Origin: Luteolibacter sp.
GTDB lineage: Bacteria; Verrucomicrobiota; Verrucomicrobiia; Verrucomicrobiales; Akkermansiaceae
NCBI GenBank assembly: GCA_030696085.1
Contig: JAUYNL010000104.1
Coordinates: 1-64,000, forward strand
Length of the DNA stretch: 64,000 bases
Reading direction: 5' to 3'
Shown: piece after piece, positions 1 through 8,845 of the stretch
Layout: every line of letters begins with the position of its first letter
How positions within the stretch are numbered: position 1 is the stretch's first letter
The notes under the pieces: generated by a model
The model's input: the letters and a program-made list of their open reading frames with translations, nothing else
The model's database searches: none
What the model was told of the DNA's origin: nothing
Position numbers and translations under genes: made by a program

Positions 1-1
1 G

Positions 2-304
2 AACAGCGCGGGCGGAGATTCCGACACGGACGGATTGCCCGATGGATGGGAGCTTTTCCACTTCGGCTCATTGATTGCTACTCCCGGCGCTATCGGGTTT
101 CCACTACCTAACGGGGATGGACTCACCAACAAGGAAAAGGCTGATCTGGGTCTGCGGCCTGATGTTGACTATTCCGCCCTCGGTGCTTTGCAACGCGCTA
201 AATACACTTACGACCCAGTAGGTCGACTGACAGGCGTGACCGCCCCTGTGGTTGCAGCAAACTACACGCCAGATGCCGAAGGCAACATCCTGAACGCCAA
301 CTAA
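2..304 (+). CDS. C-terminal end of a secreted repeat protein (5' truncated by window)
   Basis: The frame is open from the first base, so only the last 100 residues are seen. It begins with an Asp-rich DSDTDG / LPDGWE segment followed by an NGDGLTNKEK segment, the pattern of thrombospondin type 3-like calcium-binding motifs common at the ends of large secreted proteins of Verrucomicrobiota and Planctomycetota. It then runs into one YD-type repeat (YTYDPVGRLTGV) of the RHS kind and stops 9 bases before the next gene, itself a giant RHS protein in the same direction. The lone YD repeat suggests a small RHS-like tail or a recombined end. Function unknown; extracellular location is inferred from the motif only. 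Confidence 0.7.
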   Translation, partial: NSAGGDSDTDGLPDGWELFHFGSLIATPGAIGFPLPNGDGLTNKEKADLGLRPDVDYSALGALQRAKYTYDPVGRLTGVTAPVVAANYTPDAEGNILNAN

Positions 305-313
305 CCCATCCCT

Positions 314-3300
314 ATGAAACTTAGATTACTTGCTTTTGCAATCCTGGCGCTCTGGAGTTCCAATACGTTCGCCCAAATTGAGCCAGGTTGGGCAACCATG
401 GATGACAGCGGAACGCGAGCGGCCGAAGCTCTAACTTCGGGGGCACCCGCGAGTTCATTTACCATTCCAGAATTGCGAGGCTTCACGGCATCGGAAACTG
501 CCGAACCTAGCGGTGGAGGGGGATTCGCACCCATGTCGATTGTTACCGGGGCAGCCGACGCCATCACTCCTGAGATCACGGAACTCGCCAGAGGACTGGG
601 GAATGATCCAGTTCGGATCTTCAACCATGTTTTCAACCACATCGACTACGACCATTATTTCGGATCGAAAAAAGGTGCCTCAGGCACGCTGATGGAAGGC
701 AGAGGGAATAGTTTCGACACCGCAGCGCTGATGGTGGCCATGCTTCGGTCTTCGGGCTACACTGCGGAATACAGGTATGGTCCGGCCCAATTCACCTTCA
801 ACGAACTATCCAACTGGTGCCATTTCAACCTTACCCCATACAGCCATCTTTCGGAAACACAGTTTCGCACACAATTTGGCCTGACCGGCGTGGCGATCCC
901 TATTTCCGATTTGAAGAAATACGTGTATGTCTTCAATTTCAATGACCAGCGTGGTTACCCCTACACCGACTGCGGGGACCTTGGCTCAGGGGCGAACTAT
1001 TATCAGATTCCTCATGTTTGGGTTCGGGTCACTGTCAATGGCCAGACTTGGGAAGTGGATCCTTCCTTCAAAACCTACAACCACTACATCAAAGAGGACG
1101 TAAAGGCTAGAGCCAGTTTCAATCGAGCCAACTTCCTCACTGATATTGGTGGAGCGACAGGAACCAATTACGCAACCGGCCTTTCGGACTCCACATTGGG
1201 CGCGCGCCTCACGACCTACAGCACTAATATCAGAAACTGGATCAGGAACAATAATTCAGGCACTCAGTTGATCGCATTTACTGGAGGTCCAAAAATCATT
1301 GAGCGGGAGATCGCAGACTTCGGCGAAGCGTGGAGCGTACTCTACGCCTCGCGAGCGTGGCTATCGGTTACGACATGGCCGACGACGATCCCCGCCGCGA
1401 TGATGTCGAAGTACGAACTTACCTCCGGCACTTTGGCGACCAATGGCACCTTTACACCGGGAACCATGACTACTAGCATCCAGATGCCGGTTCTCAACGG
1501 ACAGAAGCTGGCGCTGATCTTCTCCGGAAACATTGCCAAGCTGCAATTGAACGACGTCGATTGGGAAACCTTCACGGTTTCAGGCGCGAGCGTGGATCTG
1601 AGGATCAAGGCGACCCACCCAATCTACAATTACCAGTATAATTCCTCAACGGGCGTATTTGATACGGTGAATGTTGGCCGGGCGGATCATCAGGAAATCA
1701 AGAACTACAAAAAGAGCAACGCCAACGCCTATGCTTTCGTTTACGGGTTCCAAAACCCAGCGATGCAGCTTCGGAAACGCCAGGAGCAATTGGATAAGTA
1801 TCGGCGGCTAGGTTACACGGATACCGATTCACGGGTGCAAACCGAAATCCTCAACGTCATGGGTCTGACTTGGCTCATGGAGGTGGAAATGAGCAATTAC
1901 TTGCTGGCAACCCAGGTGGATGTCGCCCGGGTTTATCAACATCGCTTCGGGCGTGTGGCCCAGGAAACCAATTTCTACATTGATGCGGGCCTAAACCTCG
2001 AAAGTATTCAAGCGAAATCTGGCGTTCAACGTGAACACGACATTTATTTGGCAATCGGTTCGATGCTGGCGAGTTCCCTTGAGCACGGCGTTCTTGAGCA
2101 GTTGCAAGGCTTGTCAGTGACCGGTGCCTCCGCAGTGAAGATGCTCCATCTCGCGAATTCCACCAACGTGCCAATCTACCGCGCCACCTCTGCCAACTGG
2201 TCAGGAGCTGGCGGCGTGAAAGCCCAACTCACCGGTTATCCTGCCGCCATTTTGGCCGAAATCGAGGATTCCGTCTTGAATCGGAGCGGTGCCATCCTGA
2301 TTCCCAAAAGCGGAAGTCTCACCCTCAACAGCTGGACCGGCTATGGCTACTACCTATCGGAACCTTTGCTGGCGAATTTCAAGATCACCGGTGGATTGAA
2401 AGGCGGGTACAGCACCTCCTCTGGAACTGTGGACACCTTCACGTTGGCTAAATGGCTGGCATCGGACCCTTCCTACCTATGGGCCGCCTCCGCACTGTTG
2501 AATCTCGGATCGCAGCCAACCACAACGCCGTCGTATTACGGAGCCGATCCAGTAGAAATGGCTTCAGGAGGATTTGTGGTTGATCGGCAAGATATCAGCT
2601 TGGGAGACAAAGTCCCCCGCGGCCTTTCTTTCAGCCGCCACTACCATTCAAACAACAATTACAACAAAGCAGCGGCACTGGGATACGGTTGGACGCACAG
2701 CTACAATATGTATGTGTCTCAATCCTCCGGCATCAAGGCTGGCCTCGGGCAGACAACGGTCAGCCACATGTCCCCGTATCTCGTTGCCTGCGCTGTTGCG
2801 GCGGAGATCTATCGAGGAGGAACGAACACCCCCAAAGAAATGACGGCGATGGCGCTGGTTTCGAAATGGGCAGTAGATCAGTTGCGGAACAATGGAGTCG
2901 GGGTTGTGGTAGGGAACCGCACCTACCAGTTCGTGCTGATGCCGGATGGCAGCTATGAGCCACCCGCCGGCACAAAAATGACTTTGGAAAAGGTTGGGAG
3001 TGACTTCGTTCTCAAAGAACGCCACGGACCCATCTTTACGTTCGACTCCACCAACAATAATAAGGTGAAGCTCATCACCGATCCATGGGGCAATCAACAA
3101 ACTTTCACCTATTCCGGGGGTAAATTGAACGTGGTGACAGACTCCTTCAACCGCACGTTGACATTCGGTTACAGCGGAGGGGACAAGATCACCTCCGTGA
3201 CGGATGGTGCGCGCACGTTCTCCTTTGGATATACGGGAGATACGCTGATCACAGCAACGGATGTAGAAAACAAGGCTTACACCTACACTTACGACGGGGA

Positions 3301-6300
3301 AAACCGAATCACCGAACTGCGCGACCCCGACACCCGGCTCATCACAATGAACACCTATGACGCGGAAGGGCGCGTGGATACCCAGAAAAGCATGGGAGAC
3401 AATGCTCGGCTATGGAAATTCTATTACACCGGCTTCTGCAACATCGAGGAAGACCCTGCCGGAGGGCAGAAGAAATATTTATTCGATGATAGAGGAAGAT
3501 CCACTGGGACAATCGACGCTCTAGGAAACTTCGAAGGTCGAGGCTACGACGGTCAGGACCGAATCGTCGCCGTGGTGACCCCGGAGGCGGAACTAAGCTC
3601 CTACACGTTCAATGCGGACCACAACGTTGTGACGGAAACCGATCCTCTCAACAAAGTTACGACCTACACCTACAACGCCGACAAGGAAGTCGAGACCGTC
3701 ACCGATAAGAGAGGTAAAGTGACCACCTACACCTATTGGCCGGAGCACGTTCCCCACACAGTGACAGATCCGCTCGGAAATCAAACCGTTTACACGTACA
3801 CCAACAAAGGTCTGTTGCTCACCTCCACAGACGGGGAATCAAAAACCACCACCTACGGATACGACACTTACGGTTCGGTTTCCAAGGTGACCAGCCACGA
3901 TTCCACCGAAGTCAATTATACAAACAATCCTCAAGGTGATGTGCTAACCGTCACCGATGCGGAAAACCGGACCACCACAAAAACGTGGAACAAGCGTCGG
4001 CAGCTTCTTACTTCTACTCTCCAGCCGATCGCCGGAGAACCCACTTCAGTAACGACGAATGTTTACGACAACTGCGGTAATCTCCAGTCTACCACAGACG
4101 GCAAGGGGAATACGTCATCCTATGCATGGAACGCTTTGGCTAGAAGGATCACCGCAACCCTGCCCACGCTTCCCGCCGGAAACAACGTGGACACAACCAG
4201 CTATGACCTGCGCGACTGGCCCACTGGCCTCGCGGATTCAGCCGGACGGAGCGTCACAACGGAATACGACGATGGTGGTCGAGCGACCGCTGTATTGGAC
4301 GCTTTGAACCGCCGAAGGGAAACCACCTATGATGCCAACGGCAGAGTGACCGCCACCAAAGACGCATTGAACCGGATTACGAACTATGGCTGGAGTGACC
4401 GTGGGGAAAAGTCCCTCACGACCAATCCGATGTTGAAGACCGTCAACGAAGTCTATGACGAAAACGGCAACAGGAAGGAACTCACCAATCGAAATGGAAA
4501 GACTTTCACGACCGTCTATGATGATGCCAATCGTCCCACTTCGTTGACTACACCAACGGGCAAGGCGACATTGATGACCTACTGGAACAACGGTCTTGTA
4601 AAAACGATCCAGGAGGCGTCTGGCCAGACGGCCACGATGGCCTACAACGGGAAGAATCTTCTCCAAACGAAATCCGATCCGACAGGGAATATCTCATACA
4701 CCTACGACGATAGTGGTTTGTTGGAAACCGTCACCGAAGGAACCTCCGTCATCACCCGAACCTATGACCAGCGGGGCAGGTTGAAGACCTACAAGCTCAC
4801 CCAGGCATCGGTGATTCAGTACCTCCTTCAATACGATTACGACGCCAACGGAAACCTTGCCAAAATCACCTACCCTGATGGCAAGGAGGTGAGCTACACC
4901 CACAACGAAAGGAATCAGCTTTCGACGGTAACCGATTGGAGAAACAAAACCACGACCTACAATTACGACCGGCTTGGTCGCCTCGTTGGAATCAATCATG
5001 CCAATGGCACGATCACGACGATGGACCGGGACAATGCCGACCAACTCAAGGCGGTTCGTTCGAGCTTCGGCGGAAAGCTGTTTTCTTACATCAATCTCGG
5101 CTATGACAATGCCGGTCAAATCATCAACAAGTTTCAGGCACCATTAACGAACGCTGCTTGGCAGCATCCCACTTTCACCGGAACCTACGATAACGACAAC
5201 CGTCTACTCACCGCAAATGGAAGCGCTGTAGTTCACGATGCCGATGGGAACATGACAAGCGGTCCCATCAGCCAATCATCGGGAACCGTCTCGCTTACCT
5301 ACAACTCGCGGAATCAACTAACGAGCGCAGGTGGGATCACCTACACCTACGATGCCGAAGGTCGCCGCCTGACTTCAACCAGTTCAGGTAACACCACCAA
5401 CTACGTCGTAGATCCGGGAGGGGCACTGAGCCGCATGCTTGTAAAAAAGGCACCTGACGGGACCCTGATATTCTACGTGTATGGCCTCGGTCTCCTGTAT
5501 GAGGTTGACGAATCCGACCAAGCGAAAACTTATCATTTCGATCAAACCGGCAGCACTATTGTCCGCACGAATGATTCTGGCAGCGTGATCGGACGGGCTT
5601 TCTACTCCGCCTACGGCCTTATTGCCAAAAAAGAGGGCGACATGAACACCTCATTTCTTTATAATGGAGAAGCGGGTGTTAGCACAGAGGAGAACGGATT
5701 GCTGCATATGAGGGCGCGTTATTACAGCCCTTACTTGATGCGGTTCCTAAACGCTGATCCGATGGGTTTCACGGGCGGACTAAACTGGTTTGCGTACGCA
5801 AACGGCGATCCTATTTCGACGAGTGATCCGTTCGGATTGTGGGGTTGGAAAAACACCTTCGGAGTCCTGAAAGCAGTAGGAGGCGCGTTCGAGGCCGTGG
5901 CCGGTGCGGCTCTCGCGACCGCTACGGGCGTCAGTGGAGTGGGTCTAGTCGCCGGCATTGCGGTGGCGGCTCATGGAGTGGACACCTTCCAATCCGGAAT
6001 CCGGCAAGCTATCTCAGGAGAGGATGTAGATACTTTCACTTCAAAAACCATCCTTCAGGACGGCTTTGGAATGGAACAGAATACGGCAAACCTCGTGGAT
6101 GCCGGAATCAGCGTTGTTGGTTCGATGGGTGCAGGCTCGATGAGAGCAGCCACTCAGTGGGGCACGGTCGCAATCCCATCGAGTGCTGCCACAATGTCCA
6201 CGGCTGAGCGAGTTATTGCCTATGAGATTGGGCAAAAGACATTGGATAAAGCTCCTTATATCTGGTATGCGGGCCGCTTTGAGAACCCTATCGAGCGCGG

Positions 6301-6496
6301 CGCGGCTATGATCGCCGAACAGGGGTGGATTCAGGTAATCACCCCTCAAGCCAGTGGTTGGAGACTTGGATTGGGCGTGACCTTCTCCACCGGCCCAACC
6401 CCGGCCGCGTGGTTCGGTGTCGGAGCCTTGGGAGCTGCTGAAAGAGCGGGATCCGAATATTTGAATACGCAATATAACCCAGCCAACTCAAAATAA
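314..6496 (+). CDS. RHS repeat protein with transglutaminase-like domain and variable C-terminal tip
   Basis: 2060 residues. Residues 1-20 form a clear signal peptide (MKLRLLAFAILALW...FAQ). About 95-255 resembles a transglutaminase-like domain: His and Asp positions are present (HVWVRV, EVDPS), but where the catalytic Cys would sit the sequence reads GRGNSFDTA, so enzymatic activity is doubtful. About 740-800 matches the DUF6531 entry domain (GGFVVDRQDISLG, then RHYHSNN). About 900-1750 is a long array of YD repeats (TYTYDGENRI type). The RHS core signature follows (GLLHMRARYYSPYLMRFLNA, ending SDPFGL near residue 1840). The last ~220 residues are a variable tip containing a Gly/Ala-rich hydrophobic stretch and a DUF4225-like helical section. 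RHS proteins form a cocoon around a C-terminal effector; I do not recognise a toxin fold in this one. The gene overlaps the next by one base (TAATG). GC is lower than in the rest of the window. Confidence 0.9.
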   Translation: MKLRLLAFAILALWSSNTFAQIEPGWATMDDSGTRAAEALTSGAPASSFTIPELRGFTASETAEPSGGGGFAPMSIVTGAADAITPEITELARGLGNDPVRIFNHVFNHIDYDHYFGSKKGASGTLMEGRGNSFDTAALMVAMLRSSGYTAEYRYGPAQFTFNELSNWCHFNLTPYSHLSETQFRTQFGLTGVAIPISDLKKYVYVFNFNDQRGYPYTDCGDLGSGANYYQIPHVWVRVTVNGQTWEVDPSFKTYNHYIKEDVKARASFNRANFLTDIGGATGTNYATGLSDSTLGARLTTYSTNIRNWIRNNNSGTQLIAFTGGPKIIEREIADFGEAWSVLYASRAWLSVTTWPTTIPAAMMSKYELTSGTLATNGTFTPGTMTTSIQMPVLNGQKLALIFSGNIAKLQLNDVDWETFTVSGASVDLRIKATHPIYNYQYNSSTGVFDTVNVGRADHQEIKNYKKSNANAYAFVYGFQNPAMQLRKRQEQLDKYRRLGYTDTDSRVQTEILNVMGLTWLMEVEMSNYLLATQVDVARVYQHRFGRVAQETNFYIDAGLNLESIQAKSGVQREHDIYLAIGSMLASSLEHGVLEQLQGLSVTGASAVKMLHLANSTNVPIYRATSANWSGAGGVKAQLTGYPAAILAEIEDSVLNRSGAILIPKSGSLTLNSWTGYGYYLSEPLLANFKITGGLKGGYSTSSGTVDTFTLAKWLASDPSYLWAASALLNLGSQPTTTPSYYGADPVEMASGGFVVDRQDISLGDKVPRGLSFSRHYHSNNNYNKAAALGYGWTHSYNMYVSQSSGIKAGLGQTTVSHMSPYLVACAVAAEIYRGGTNTPKEMTAMALVSKWAVDQLRNNGVGVVVGNRTYQFVLMPDGSYEPPAGTKMTLEKVGSDFVLKERHGPIFTFDSTNNNKVKLITDPWGNQQTFTYSGGKLNVVTDSFNRTLTFGYSGGDKITSVTDGARTFSFGYTGDTLITATDVENKAYTYTYDGENRITELRDPDTRLITMNTYDAEGRVDTQKSMGDNARLWKFYYTGFCNIEEDPAGGQKKYLFDDRGRSTGTIDALGNFEGRGYDGQDRIVAVVTPEAELSSYTFNADHNVVTETDPLNKVTTYTYNADKEVETVTDKRGKVTTYTYWPEHVPHTVTDPLGNQTVYTYTNKGLLLTSTDGESKTTTYGYDTYGSVSKVTSHDSTEVNYTNNPQGDVLTVTDAENRTTTKTWNKRRQLLTSTLQPIAGEPTSVTTNVYDNCGNLQSTTDGKGNTSSYAWNALARRITATLPTLPAGNNVDTTSYDLRDWPTGLADSAGRSVTTEYDDGGRATAVLDALNRRRETTYDANGRVTATKDALNRITNYGWSDRGEKSLTTNPMLKTVNEVYDENGNRKELTNRNGKTFTTVYDDANRPTSLTTPTGKATLMTYWNNGLVKTIQEASGQTATMAYNGKNLLQTKSDPTGNISYTYDDSGLLETVTEGTSVITRTYDQRGRLKTYKLTQASVIQYLLQYDYDANGNLAKITYPDGKEVSYTHNERNQLSTVTDWRNKTTTYNYDRLGRLVGINHANGTITTMDRDNADQLKAVRSSFGGKLFSYINLGYDNAGQIINKFQAPLTNAAWQHPTFTGTYDNDNRLLTANGSAVVHDADGNMTSGPISQSSGTVSLTYNSRNQLTSAGGITYTYDAEGRRLTSTSSGNTTNYVVDPGGALSRMLVKKAPDGTLIFYVYGLGLLYEVDESDQAKTYHFDQTGSTIVRTNDSGSVIGRAFYSAYGLIAKKEGDMNTSFLYNGEAGVSTEENGLLHMRARYYSPYLMRFLNADPMGFTGGLNWFAYANGDPISTSDPFGLWGWKNTFGVLKAVGGAFEAVAGAALATATGVSGVGLVAGIAVAAHGVDTFQSGIRQAISGEDVDTFTSKTILQDGFGMEQNTANLVDAGISVVGSMGAGSMRAATQWGTVAIPSSAATMSTAERVIAYEIGQKTLDKAPYIWYAGRFENPIERGAAMIAEQGWIQVITPQASGWRLGLGVTFSTGPTPAAWFGVGALGAAERAGSEYLNTQYNPANSK

Positions 6497-6921
6497 TGGA
6501 CACACCTGAAGATCTGAAGAGGGTCCACATTTCGTTCCTTCAGTGGTATTGCAATCCCTTGGAACTTGCCCTGCTCCGCACAGTTCTGTTCATGGTGATT
6601 CTGCTTTTGTTGGCCGGAACCGTAGCCGCGGCCATGTCCGGAGTGTTAGGTCAGGCAGCCTTGATGGGGGGAATTGCCCTCGTACTCGCTTTGATGGTGC
6701 GACGCACTGTGGTTCAGGTTTTCGCAACCATTTCCAAGGGCGGCGCGGACATATACATCAAAGACGGGGCTGACCATTTCGAGATAGGCACGCATCCCAG
6801 CCAGATCATGCGAATCGATAAGAACGCTGTAATTCGGAAAAATGGCGTATTCGGCGTGGTCAACATCCAGGTGAGAGACGGACTTTTCAATCTGGTGATT
6901 CCCCGGGGAGTCATAACGTGA
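6496..6921 (+). CDS. Small membrane protein behind RHS gene, possible immunity protein
   Basis: 141 residues; family not recognised. The ATG shares its A with the TAA stop of the RHS gene, so translation is probably coupled. Residues about 24-72 contain two hydrophobic helices separated by a short loop (LLRTVLFMVILLLLAGTVAAA, then ALMGGIALVLALMV). The remaining ~65 residues are soluble and look like a small beta-rich domain (GADIYIKDGADHFEIG), somewhat like YcxB-type proteins, though I cannot confirm that. In polymorphic toxin loci the gene directly behind the RHS tip usually encodes the cognate immunity protein, and a two-helix inner-membrane protein would fit a toxin that acts on or from the membrane. 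That role is inferred from position only. Confidence 0.7.
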   Translation: MDTPEDLKRVHISFLQWYCNPLELALLRTVLFMVILLLLAGTVAAAMSGVLGQAALMGGIALVLALMVRRTVVQVFATISKGGADIYIKDGADHFEIGTHPSQIMRIDKNAVIRKNGVFGVVNIQVRDGLFNLVIPRGVIT

Positions 6922-6982
6922 GGTGTAGTTCATCCACAACGAATATTGGAACCATGGCTAAGAGTGTCGCCAATTCAGATTC

Positions 6983-7261
6983 ATGAAATTCAACACAGAC
7001 CTGAAATATCCAATGTGGATTCACTTCAAGGGAATCCTGCTTGCCGCAATCGGGATTATCGCCGGACTACTATTGGTGACGCAAACCCCGACTTGGAAAA
7101 CATTTTTTCTTTACGCGGCGGGCACTTGGGGGTTCTGCCGCTTCTATTACTACCTTTTTCACGTAATGGAACGCTACCTAGGCGGAGGTCGATATACCGG
7201 AATACTGGATCAGTTCCGGCACCTGAGTCGGGAGCTGCGCAGCAAACGAGGACGCCAATAA
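6983..7261 (+). CDS. Small two-helix membrane protein in RHS locus
   Basis: 92 residues, family not recognised. Residues about 16-36 (FKGILLAAIGIIAGLLLV) and 43-62 are hydrophobic and likely cross the membrane; the tail is basic (SRELRSKRGRQ). It follows the preceding membrane protein by 61 bases on the same strand. It could be a second immunity-like protein, a duplicated and diverged partner, or an orphan. Codon use and GC match the RHS gene rather than the housekeeping genes downstream. Confidence 0.6.
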   Translation: MKFNTDLKYPMWIHFKGILLAAIGIIAGLLLVTQTPTWKTFFLYAAGTWGFCRFYYYLFHVMERYLGGGRYTGILDQFRHLSRELRSKRGRQ

Positions 7262-7566
7262 CGAAGACCTCTCGTGCTGTGAGTGAAACTCAATTCGGAA
7301 CAGTTGCGGCCCAAACGACGGGGCTTTGCCGTCCTTGGGTTCAATTGTGGGATTCAATCAAAGATCGACCGCAAGGTTTCTCCACCTTGGTAACCAGATC
7401 ACTCCGCCTGCTCTATCCACTAGACAAACCGCGCCCACGCATCAAAGGGGAATGATGGTGATCGCACTTATTTTGGTTCCGCTGACGGACGAAAGAACAC
7501 CAGAATGCAAGCTTGGAAAACGGGCTTGAAAATTCCGGGCAATAAATCCATGTTTCTCCCGCAGTT
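7262..7566 (+). other. Intergenic stretch without a supported gene
   Basis: About 305 bases between the RHS-associated membrane protein and the PEP-CTERM-like gene. Open frames across it have no recognisable protein character. It contains a 13-base motif at 7416-7428 (TCCACTAGACAAA followed by CCGCGCCC) that recurs at 25091-25103 ahead of the DUF6172 gene. Nothing else is evident. Confidence 0.5.
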
Positions 7567-8193
7567 ATGCGCTCTATAGCTTTTTTCAGCTTTCCACTTT
7601 TCACTCTCGCCGTTGTGGTGGGGTCGACGCTGGCCCCCAAGGCGGAAGCAACAACGATTTGCATTACATGCGCTGTGAAAGGCTCCAACGACCTTTTCCC
7701 CACGACCATCGTTGATGGGATGCTGAGCGAAGAATACTCCGCTGCCCTTGAATACAGTTCCATGCGGGGAGTTGTCGCCTCGTTGACGGAAACGGATCCG
7801 ACGACCGCTGCAATGTGGCTCCGAAGCATGCCCGCTGACAACGAACGAGGGTTCACAGCTTTTGTCTGGAGTCCCCAAGGAAGCGATTCCGAAAGCATCA
7901 GTGAGTTCATCAGAACCATGCCCGATGAGACGGAAAGCAGGAGGGGACGAAACACGACCGATCTTGATCCTGAAGAAACCACGCTGAACTTGATCACCAA
8001 TGACCGTCGGTTACGAAGGGAATCCGTCTTGGGTGGTTTTCCCAGTAGTGCCATTCCCGAACCGAGCGTAGCCATACTCACGGCAGTTGGCATTTTCGGC
8101 CTGTTGCGACACCGCCGTCGTACCGTGAACATTTTACCTGCCTCCGCCAATTCCTGCAAGAGGCCCTCTGCCGAACGTCACGGGCCTGACTGA
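7567..8193 (+). CDS. PEP-CTERM-like exported protein with abnormal C-terminal extension
   Basis: 208 residues. Residues 1-29 are a signal peptide (hydrophobic FFSFPLFTLAVVVGSTLA, then AEA). The centre has no domain I know. Near residue 160 comes the PEP-CTERM sorting tripartite: IPEPS, a hydrophobic segment (VAILTAVGIFGLL) and a basic RHRRR cluster, the anchor processed by the exosortase/EpsH system. Proteins of this class normally stop within a few residues of the basic cluster. Here translation continues for 23 residues (TVNILPASANSCKRP...), and shifting the frame by one base just after the Arg run gives an immediate TGA. The original stop was therefore probably lost by a small frame change, or the assembly has an indel. 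Confidence 0.7.
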   Translation: MRSIAFFSFPLFTLAVVVGSTLAPKAEATTICITCAVKGSNDLFPTTIVDGMLSEEYSAALEYSSMRGVVASLTETDPTTAAMWLRSMPADNERGFTAFVWSPQGSDSESISEFIRTMPDETESRRGRNTTDLDPEETTLNLITNDRRLRRESVLGGFPSSAIPEPSVAILTAVGIFGLLRHRRRTVNILPASANSCKRPSAERHGPD

Positions 8194-8275
8194 TCGTCCC
8201 GCATCTGGAACGGCAATCAAAAGTGGTATAATTGCGCACTCGTTGGTCATAGACCGCCGCTACAATTTTCAAACC

Positions 8276-8845
8276 ATGTTCCGCCTGCTCCTCTTCGTTT
8301 CCCTATTTCCCATCGCCATCGCGCTCATCGCCCGCTGGTGGTTTGGCGTGAGGATTTTGGCGATGGAAGGAAAGCGCCCGTGCCGCTGCGATCTCGCGAG
8401 TTGGCTGCCCGCTCCCGGAGATGATGCGATCATCCACCGCGCCGAGCAATCGGCTGGCGAGTTCGGCCGACAACTCCGGCTCAAGGCGCTCGCCGCATGG
8501 AAAGCCCACGATCCGAAAGCCGCCGCAGCGCGCGAAAACACGCGGCGTTTCGGTCTGGCCGTGCCGCCGCTCACCGGAGTGGTCGCGGTGTTCGCCGTGC
8601 TGGTGAAAAAAATCCCGGTGATGGGTGCCGTCGCGGTTCTTCTGGCAGCCACCGCCTTGTCCGCCGCTTTAGGGTTGCTCTCGCTGGCACCCGAACTCGC
8701 CGCCATCACCCGTGCCGCCCGCAAGACCCGTGAAACGAAGGGTTTTCCCCGCCAGGAAGACGAGGAGGCCGTCATCCGCTGCGCCATCGCCCATGCGTGG
8801 GACGCGGCGCTTCCCCCCATCCTGCGATGGGTGCAAAAGCCATGA
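8276..8845 (+). CDS. Hypothetical membrane protein
   Basis: 189 residues, family not recognised. An N-terminal hydrophobic helix (MFRLLLFVSLFPIAIALIA) anchors the protein; two more hydrophobic helices lie near residues 98-135 (VVAVFAVLV, AVAVLLAATALSAALGLLSL). The central loop has a CRCDLASWLPAPGDD segment. An upstream in-frame start exists at 8243 but adds only a polar 11-residue leader, so the ATG directly before the hydrophobic helix is preferred. The stop overlaps the next start by four bases (ATGA), so the two genes form a translationally coupled pair. Its conserved acidic tail (RQEDEEAVIRCAIAHAWD) suggests a cytosolic C-terminus. No function can be assigned. Confidence 0.7.
   Translation: MFRLLLFVSLFPIAIALIARWWFGVRILAMEGKRPCRCDLASWLPAPGDDAIIHRAEQSAGEFGRQLRLKALAAWKAHDPKAAAARENTRRFGLAVPPLTGVVAVFAVLVKKIPVMGAVAVLLAATALSAALGLLSLAPELAAITRAARKTRETKGFPRQEDEEAVIRCAIAHAWDAALPPILRWVQKP

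Noticed and set aside
6946-7455. Plus-strand frame overlapping the second small membrane protein of the RHS locus
   Set aside because: Different frame from the two-helix protein; polar, Pro/Arg-rich and without domain character.
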